The notes beneath the pieces are model-generated. The model did no database searches, was not told the origin of the DNA, and was given only the letters and a program-made list of their open reading frames with translations. This document shows, piece after piece, positions 58,839-64,000 of a stretch of DNA of 64,000 nucleotides; position 1 is the stretch's first letter; each line of letters opens with the position of its first letter. Made by a program: the position numbers and the translations under genes. This DNA is from Bacteroidales bacterium UBA1680 (lineage in GTDB: Bacteria > Bacteroidota > Bacteroidia > Bacteroidales > UBA932). Where the stretch lies: NCBI GenBank assembly GCA_002320605.1, contig DCKG01000039.1:1-64000 (forward strand), written 5' to 3'.

Positions 58839-60344
58839 ATGCCAGGCCAGCCTAAAAGGACATATCGCAAGAAGGCTGAAACGGTCAATCTGGATACTTT
58901 GGGGCTTGAGATGGGAAATAAACCGCCTCAAGCCCTTGAAGTTGAAGAGGCCGTTTTGGGTGCCATGCTAGTGGAGCCTAACCTGAAAGATATTGCGGCC
59001 GAAGAACTGGATGAAACCTGTTTCTACGATCCTAGGCATAAGATGATTTACGAGGCCATGCTGAAACTGGCGAACGAGCATTCGCCTGTGGACATCTATA
59101 CGGTTTCTGAAAAGCTTAAAGCCTTAGACAATCTGGAAGCGGTGGGTGGTGCCGTGGCCATCACGGACTTATCCCTGAAAATAGGGGCGGCTGCTCATTT
59201 CGAATATTACATAAAGATCCTTAAGCAGAAAGCCATTCAAAGGGCACTCATCTCTGCTTCGCATAACATCCTGAAGAAGGCTTTCGATGACTCTTACAGC
59301 GTAGACGACCTTATTCAGGAGTCTCAGGATAGCATCTACGAAGCGATTCAGAGCAATATGAAAAAGGACGTGAGGGACATTGGCTCCGTGATTAATGATG
59401 CTATGGATGAGGTGCAGAAGCACCAGGAGCAGCCTGGCATCAGTGGCGTGCCTTCAGGCTTTCCGTCTCTGGATGCTTACACTATGGGCTGGCAGAGTTC
59501 TGATCTCATCATTCTGGCTGCCAGACCATCCGTAGGTAAGACGGCGTTCTCGCTGAACCTTGCTAGGAACGCTGCTGTGCAGTATCATATGCCTGTGGCT
59601 TTTTTCTCGCTGGAAATGTCCTCTTTGCAGCTGGCGATGCGTCTCATGGTGTCCGAGTCTGGGCTTGGGGCTAACAAACTGAAGGGAGGGGCTAAGATTG
59701 AGCCGTACGAATGGAAAGAGCTGGAAGTAAAGCTCGGGCCTCTTTCTAGCGCTCCGTTGTACATAGATGACACTCCTGGCATCCTTCTGTCCGAGTTCGA
59801 GACAAAGGCAAAGAGGCTGGTGAAGACGAAGAACGTCAAACTGATATTCGTGGACTATATGCAGCTGATGCAAGGCCCTAAAGAGCTTAGGGGCATGCGT
59901 GAACAAGAGGTCGCCGCTATTTCCAGAGGCTTGAAAGCCACCGCCAAGGAACTGAATATTCCTATAATAGCTCTCTCCCAGCTTTCGAGGCAGGCCGTGC
60001 AAAGAGCAGGAAGCAACGGGAAGCCTCAGCTGAGCGACCTCAGGGAATCTGGTTCCATCGAACAAGATGCCGACATGGTAATATTCCTGCATCGTCCGTT
60101 TTTCCTTGGCCTTACGAGTGGTCAGGAAACTCCTGAAGATAGAGAGAATACAGAGATCATAATCGCGAAGAACCGTAACGGAGCGGTTGGATCCGTGCCT
60201 ATGCTGTTCAAGGGGGATCAGGTTAAATTCATTGAGCCAAGTGACTCTCTCGCGGCCCAGGCAAGCGCTCAGGGCACGGATTCGGCCATGAATTTCGACT
60301 CTATCGGCCAGGGCGGTGAATTTGGAAGCAACACAGATTTTTAG
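58839..60344 (+). CDS. dnaB: Replicative DNA helicase
   Basis: DnaB is the hexameric fork helicase. The 501 residues begin with a basic tail, then the N-terminal domain (PPQALEVEEAVLGAMLVEPN). The RecA-like motor carries the Walker A motif ARPSVGKTAFSLN (~230), the Walker B/DEAD region LIFVDYMQLMQG, ALSQLSRQ and the C-terminal DLRESGSIEQDADMVIFLHR. No intein is present. It is five bases from the zinc-ribbon gene and five from the next, so it is part of a run. Confidence 0.97.
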   Translation: MPGQPKRTYRKKAETVNLDTLGLEMGNKPPQALEVEEAVLGAMLVEPNLKDIAAEELDETCFYDPRHKMIYEAMLKLANEHSPVDIYTVSEKLKALDNLEAVGGAVAITDLSLKIGAAAHFEYYIKILKQKAIQRALISASHNILKKAFDDSYSVDDLIQESQDSIYEAIQSNMKKDVRDIGSVINDAMDEVQKHQEQPGISGVPSGFPSLDAYTMGWQSSDLIILAARPSVGKTAFSLNLARNAAVQYHMPVAFFSLEMSSLQLAMRLMVSESGLGANKLKGGAKIEPYEWKELEVKLGPLSSAPLYIDDTPGILLSEFETKAKRLVKTKNVKLIFVDYMQLMQGPKELRGMREQEVAAISRGLKATAKELNIPIIALSQLSRQAVQRAGSNGKPQLSDLRESGSIEQDADMVIFLHRPFFLGLTSGQETPEDRENTEIIIAKNRNGAVGSVPMLFKGDQVKFIEPSDSLAAQASAQGTDSAMNFDSIGQGGEFGSNTDF

Positions 60345-60349
60345 CGCCT

Positions 60350-61201
60350 ATGAATAGAATTCGATATGCAACGTTGATTCTTTTCCTGTTGTCCTGCTTG
60401 CCTTCTTTTGCCGGAAATGACAAAAGAACTTGTCTGCCAGTCAAGGATTTGAGCGAGAACCACAGGGCTTTCGGGGACAGTGAAAATCTTTCATACAAGC
60501 TACATTATAAATGGGGCATGATAAATGCCGATGTCGCCGATGCTTACATGAAAGTCGATACGACGACGATGAATGGCAAGAAAGTTTTTCACGCTACGAT
60601 CTCGGGGCAGACCAGGAAGTTCTATGATAACTTTTTTAAGGTGAGGGAAACTTTGGATTCTTGGTTTACTCGCGATGGTTTTTCTCCCGTGAGATTCAAG
60701 CGGATTTCCAAGGAGGGAAATTATTGGCTGAATAACAATTCCTCTTTCGTATGGTATAAGGATAAAGGAGTCGTTACTGCGAACATGGAGACTTCTCGCA
60801 AGGGGCAGTTCTCTTTACAGAAAGAGCTTACGAGCTGCACTCTGGACATTCCGACAATGTTCTACCTGCTTAGGAATATGGATTTGACGGGAGTCGAGGT
60901 TGGCAAGCGGTATCCTCTTTCCTTCATCATGGATGATGACGTGTACGCGCTCCATTGTGTGTATTTTGGGAAAGAGACCAAGAACGTTTCCGGCCTAGGC
61001 AGAGTGAGATGCCTGAAATTCGGGTTCGAAGTGGTCGCCGGCGATGTGTTCTCTGGCGATTCGGACCTGCGCTGCTGGATTTCTGACGATGATAATCGCA
61101 TTCCCGTGTATTTCAGCGCACCGCTTAAGATAGGGCAGTTCAAAGGAAGACTGGAATCTTATGAGGGCCTTAAACATCCCTTCAGTTCTCTGGTTAAATG
61201 A
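60350..61201 (+). CDS. DUF3108-type secreted protein
   Basis: The 283 residues begin with a signal peptide (ILFLLSCLPSFAGN). The middle matches DUF3108-like sequence: ENLSYKLHYKWGMINADVAD, TISGQTRKFYDNFFKVRETL and DSWFTRDGFSPVRFK. It is rich in beta-type residues and ends GRLESYEGLK. It is probably periplasmic or outer-membrane associated; function unknown. It overlaps the rseC gene (ATGA) and is closely packed behind dnaB. Confidence 0.8.
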   Translation: MNRIRYATLILFLLSCLPSFAGNDKRTCLPVKDLSENHRAFGDSENLSYKLHYKWGMINADVADAYMKVDTTTMNGKKVFHATISGQTRKFYDNFFKVRETLDSWFTRDGFSPVRFKRISKEGNYWLNNNSSFVWYKDKGVVTANMETSRKGQFSLQKELTSCTLDIPTMFYLLRNMDLTGVEVGKRYPLSFIMDDDVYALHCVYFGKETKNVSGLGRVRCLKFGFEVVAGDVFSGDSDLRCWISDDDNRIPVYFSAPLKIGQFKGRLESYEGLKHPFSSLVK

Positions 61202-61623
61202 TGTCGAAGAAAGAAATATCTCATACTGGCAGAATATCATCAATAGAACCTGACAAGATATCAGTCGAAATCGTGTCCGAATCTGCTTGTTCGGCTTGTC
61301 AAGTCGCTGGTCTTTGCAGCGCCGCCGAGTCGAAGAAGAAAATCATCGATGTGCCAAACGACGGAGTTGCTCCTCATTATGTCGGAGAAGAAGTCGAGGT
61401 CTGCCTGGGGCAGTCTTTGGGGTTGAAAGCTGTGTTGATATCGTATGTCATTCCGGCTGTGATTTTACTTATTTTAATAGTAACTTTGTCCGCGCTTGGA
61501 AAATCCGAGCTTCTGACCGGCCTAGTGTCTGTCGGAGGCGTTGCGATATATTATTTCATGGTCTATCTCTTCAGAGAGAGGCTTGAGGGAAAATACGAAT
61601 TTTATATCAGGAACGTTAATTGA
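61198..61623 (+). CDS. rseC: RseC/MucC-family membrane protein
   Basis: RseC-type proteins have a cysteine-rich cytoplasmic head and two membrane helices and are linked to envelope stress control and to reduction of SoxR via Rnf. The 141 residues show CSACQVAGLCSAAESKK (three cysteines in C-x2-C-x5-C spacing) and two helices (~78-98 and 103-125). In Bacteroidales the gene is usually placed just before rnfB, as here. Its start overlaps the DUF3108 gene; rnfB starts nine bases after its stop. Confidence 0.88.
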   Translation: MMSKKEISHTGRISSIEPDKISVEIVSESACSACQVAGLCSAAESKKKIIDVPNDGVAPHYVGEEVEVCLGQSLGLKAVLISYVIPAVILLILIVTLSALGKSELLTGLVSVGGVAIYYFMVYLFRERLEGKYEFYIRNVN

Positions 61624-61631
61624 TTGATTAT

Positions 61632-62573
61632 ATGACTTCTACTATCATCTGGACAATCGTAATCATAACAGCCTTGGGTCTGTTGCTTGCGCTTGCCCTC
61701 TACCTTGTCGCTCAACGCTTCAAGGTGGTTGAGGATCCTCGAATAGAGGAGGTCGAGAAGGTGATGCCAGGGGCCAACTGTGGAGGCTGCGGCTTTGCTG
61801 GCTGCCATGCTTTCGCCGAGGCTGCCGTGAAGGCTCCGAATCTCGACAATAATTTTTGCCCGGTGGGCGGCAACGAGGTTATGAAAAAGGTGGCTGCAAT
61901 CCTTGGCTATGAGGTCAAGGAGAAAGCTCCTATGGTTGCCGTGGTTCGTTGCAATGGTACCTGCGAGAACAGACCTAGGATTTATGAATATGACGGAACG
62001 AAGAGCTGCAAGACCAAGGTTGGTGTCGCTCCGGACACTCTTTGCCGTTTCGGCTGCCTGGGCTGCGGGGATTGCGAGGCTGCCTGCCAGTTCGGGGCTA
62101 TCAAGGTGGATCCGGTTCTGGGCATTGCCACTGTGGATGAGACAAAGTGCACGGCTTGCGGAGCCTGCGTGAAGGCTTGTCCTAGGGGATTGATCGAGCT
62201 GCGCTATAAGGGGCCTAGGGGCATGAGAATGTTCGTGGCTTGCAGGAACCTTACTAAAGGGGCTGAGGCGAAGGAGGCTTGCGATGCTTCCTGCATTGGT
62301 TGCGGAATATGCTACAAGACCTGCCAGCATGGCGCTATCCAGTTCCTGAACAATGTGGCTTACATAGACTATACGAAGTGCAAGCTGTGCCGCGAGTGCG
62401 AGGCCATGTGCCCTAGGGGGGCGATTCATGGGGTGAACTTCCCTAAGCCTCTGGATAAGGCCGCCGTTAAGGCTCGCGTCCTGGAGCGTCAGAAGAAAGC
62501 CCGCGAGGCCGAGGCCGCGGCGAAAGCTGCAGAGGCTTCTGCGGAAAAACCAGTAGAGAAAAAGGAGGACTAG
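61632..62573 (+). CDS. rnfB: Rnf complex subunit B, polyferredoxin
   Basis: RnfB passes electrons from reduced ferredoxin into the membrane complex that links to NAD and ion pumping. The ATG at 61632 gives 313 residues: a single N-terminal membrane helix (WTIVIITALGLLLALALYLV), the Fe-S domain CGGCGFAGCHAFAEA and four further 4Fe-4S sites (CLGCGDCEAACQFG, CTACGACVKACP, CIGCGICYKTCQ, CKLCRECEAMCP). A Lys/Ala/Glu tail ends the protein. A TTG four codons upstream is open but overlaps the rseC stop. rnfC follows after three bases. Confidence 0.95.
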   Translation: MTSTIIWTIVIITALGLLLALALYLVAQRFKVVEDPRIEEVEKVMPGANCGGCGFAGCHAFAEAAVKAPNLDNNFCPVGGNEVMKKVAAILGYEVKEKAPMVAVVRCNGTCENRPRIYEYDGTKSCKTKVGVAPDTLCRFGCLGCGDCEAACQFGAIKVDPVLGIATVDETKCTACGACVKACPRGLIELRYKGPRGMRMFVACRNLTKGAEAKEACDASCIGCGICYKTCQHGAIQFLNNVAYIDYTKCKLCRECEAMCPRGAIHGVNFPKPLDKAAVKARVLERQKKAREAEAAAKAAEASAEKPVEKKED

Positions 62574-62576
62574 AAT

Positions 62577-63995
62577 ATGGCAAGAAGAACTTTTTCAATG
62601 GGTGGCATTCACCCTGGCGACTCGAAGATCTCCCGTGAGTGCAAGATCGAGAAACTTGCAGTCCCTCCTGTGGTTTACATTTCGCTGTCTCAGCATATCG
62701 GTGCTCCAGCCAAGCCAGTTGTCGTAGTAGGTGACAAGGTGAAGGTCGGACAGGTGATCGGAGAGCCGGGCGGATTCATGTCGGCCTACATTCATTCTTC
62801 CGTTTCTGGAACAGTGAAGTCCATAAAAGACACGCTCGATCAGGCTGGAAAGGCACAACCTACCGTGGAAATTGCCGTTGAGGGCGATGAATGGCTGGAG
62901 TCTATTGACAGATCCGATGCATTGGTGGCTGACATTCCTGCCGACGGCAAGGCTATTTTGGAGAAAATCAAGCAGGGCGGCATCGTGGGCCTTGGTGGAG
63001 CTACCTTCCCGACCCACGTGAAGCTTTCTCCTCCTCCGGGGAAGACGTGCGAGATGCTTATCATCAACGGCTGCGAGTGTGAACCTTACATCACTGCCGA
63101 TGACAGGACCCTTCGCGAGAGAGGTGCTGAGGTGGTCGTTGGCGCTGCCCTCATAAAGCATGTGCTGGGTGTTGCCAAAGCCACCATCGCAATCGAGGAC
63201 AACAAGCCGGAGGCAATACAAAATATTCAGAAAGTCCTTTCGGAATTGAGAGGGAAAGATCCTGAATATGCTGGAATAGAGGTGCTTCCGCTGATGAAGA
63301 AATATCCGGAAGGTGGAGAGAAACAGCTCATCGATGCCGTAATGCACCGTCAGGTGAAGTCCGGCGGGCTGCCGATTGACGTGGGTGCCGTTGTTCAGAA
63401 CGTGGCCACGGCCTTGGCTGTCTATGAGACCGTTCAGAAAAACAAGCCTCTGTTCGAGAATTCCATCACTGTTTCGGGCGAGTGCTTCCCTCATCAGGCG
63501 AATGTCCTCGTCAGGGTTGGCACGCCACTTCGATTCATAATCGATCAGCTAGGAGGCGTTCCTGAAAATGCCGCTAAAATAATCAGTGGCGGTCCTATGA
63601 TGGGAAAAGCTATATCTAACCTGGACGGACCAACCCTCAAGGGAACTGGCTCTATCCTGTTCCTTACGAGAGAACAGACGAAGAGGGAGCCGGAAGGCCA
63701 TTGCATCCGCTGCGGGAAATGCGCAGATGCTTGCCCTATGGGTCTGGAGCCATTCCTGCTGTATCGTCTTTACAAGGCTGGTGACGCTGCCGCTCTCGAG
63801 CGCAATGCCGCTCAAGACTGCATTCAGTGCGGCTGCTGCTTATACACCTGCCCTGCTAACCTGCCTCTTCTCGACATCATAAGCCTCGCAAGGGGGCAGG
63901 TCATGGGAATCTTGAAAGCTCGCGCTGTTGCCGCCAAGGCTGCAGCCGAGGCGGCCAAAGCAAAGGCTGAGGCTGAAAAAGCAAAAACTGAATAG
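62577..63995 (+). CDS. rnfC: Rnf complex subunit C
   Basis: RnfC is the NADH-binding peripheral subunit with FMN and 4Fe-4S clusters. The 472 residues show the Complex I 51-kDa-like core with GLGGATFPTHVKLSPP, NGCECEPYITADDRTL and KSGGLPIDVGAVVQNV. The C-terminal cluster pair is CIRCGKCADACPMGLEP and CIQCGCCLYTCPANLP. An Ala/Lys/Glu-rich tail ends the chain. The gene lies three bases after rnfB and two bases before the rnfD start cut by the window end. Confidence 0.96.
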   Translation: MARRTFSMGGIHPGDSKISRECKIEKLAVPPVVYISLSQHIGAPAKPVVVVGDKVKVGQVIGEPGGFMSAYIHSSVSGTVKSIKDTLDQAGKAQPTVEIAVEGDEWLESIDRSDALVADIPADGKAILEKIKQGGIVGLGGATFPTHVKLSPPPGKTCEMLIINGCECEPYITADDRTLRERGAEVVVGAALIKHVLGVAKATIAIEDNKPEAIQNIQKVLSELRGKDPEYAGIEVLPLMKKYPEGGEKQLIDAVMHRQVKSGGLPIDVGAVVQNVATALAVYETVQKNKPLFENSITVSGECFPHQANVLVRVGTPLRFIIDQLGGVPENAAKIISGGPMMGKAISNLDGPTLKGTGSILFLTREQTKREPEGHCIRCGKCADACPMGLEPFLLYRLYKAGDAAALERNAAQDCIQCGCCLYTCPANLPLLDIISLARGQVMGILKARAVAAKAAAEAAKAKAEAEKAKTE

Positions 63996-63997
63996 CC

Positions 63998-64000
63998 ATG
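63998..64000 (+). CDS. Start codon of the next gene (rnfD expected), cut by the window end
   Basis: An ATG begins two bases after the rnfC stop and the window ends there. In the standard Rnf order rnfD would follow; this is inference from gene order only. Confidence 0.4.

Overview
The window looks like a chromosomal contig from a member of the order Bacteroidales (phylum Bacteroidota). Three kinds of evidence support this. Promoters follow the TTG-N17..21-TAnnTTTG pattern typical of the phylum. There is a SusC/SusD outer-membrane uptake locus with DUF4302, BACON and HExxH lipoproteins. Family traits also fit: a long single-chain PurL, a TraR/DksA protein lacking most zinc cysteines, RseC directly before Rnf, and an IS1634-family transposase. 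I cannot name the genus; base composition is near 50% GC. There is no rRNA and no CRISPR array.

Layout. 0-7 kb: cysS, purC and purL on the minus strand, preceded by a poorly explained non-coding stretch. 7-12 kb: a cyclophilin lipoprotein, then the ribosomal run rplM-rpsI-rpsB-tsf and pfkA (minus). 12-21.6 kb: dus and lpxK (plus); cvpA-tsaB-rpiB-truB (minus, overlapping or nearly so); ileS-dksA/traR-lspA (plus). 22-30.3 kb: a five-gene SusC/SusD operon with a zinc metallohydrolase lipoprotein and no glycoside hydrolase, closed by a strong terminator. 30.5 kb: tRNA-Ser(TGA), followed by an accessory island of about 9.5 kb. The island holds a tyrosine integrase, an IS1634-type insertion, a phased GTAGT repeat cluster, a three-gene overlapping cassette (TIGR04255-like, a small helical protein, DUF7689-like), a small unknown gene and a large CHC2/TOPRIM primase-ATPase. 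It ends in a decayed IS21-like end with a 23-24 bp repeat array and a truncated secreted-protein gene. 40.8-48 kb: DoxX, rubredoxin, an orphan FtsX-type permease, tRNA-Ser(GGA), and a Tat/Fe-S redox pair. 48-54.9 kb: patatin, thiamine pyrophosphokinase, an LptF/G permease fused in frame to methionyl-tRNA formyltransferase, and alaS. 55-64 kb: two M23 peptidases, MerR, NIF3/DUF34, a zinc-ribbon coiled-coil protein, dnaB, a DUF3108 protein, rseC, rnfB and rnfC; rnfD is cut off by the window end.

The most novel parts are the island, read as a satellite-like integrative element (integrase plus primase-helicase plus cargo, no structural or transfer genes seen) whose cargo is the three-gene cassette at 34280-35912, and the LptF/G-Fmt fusion. 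A hexamer, GAATAT, is also strongly over-represented on both strands. Function of the cassette is unknown; anti-phage defence is inferred only from context.
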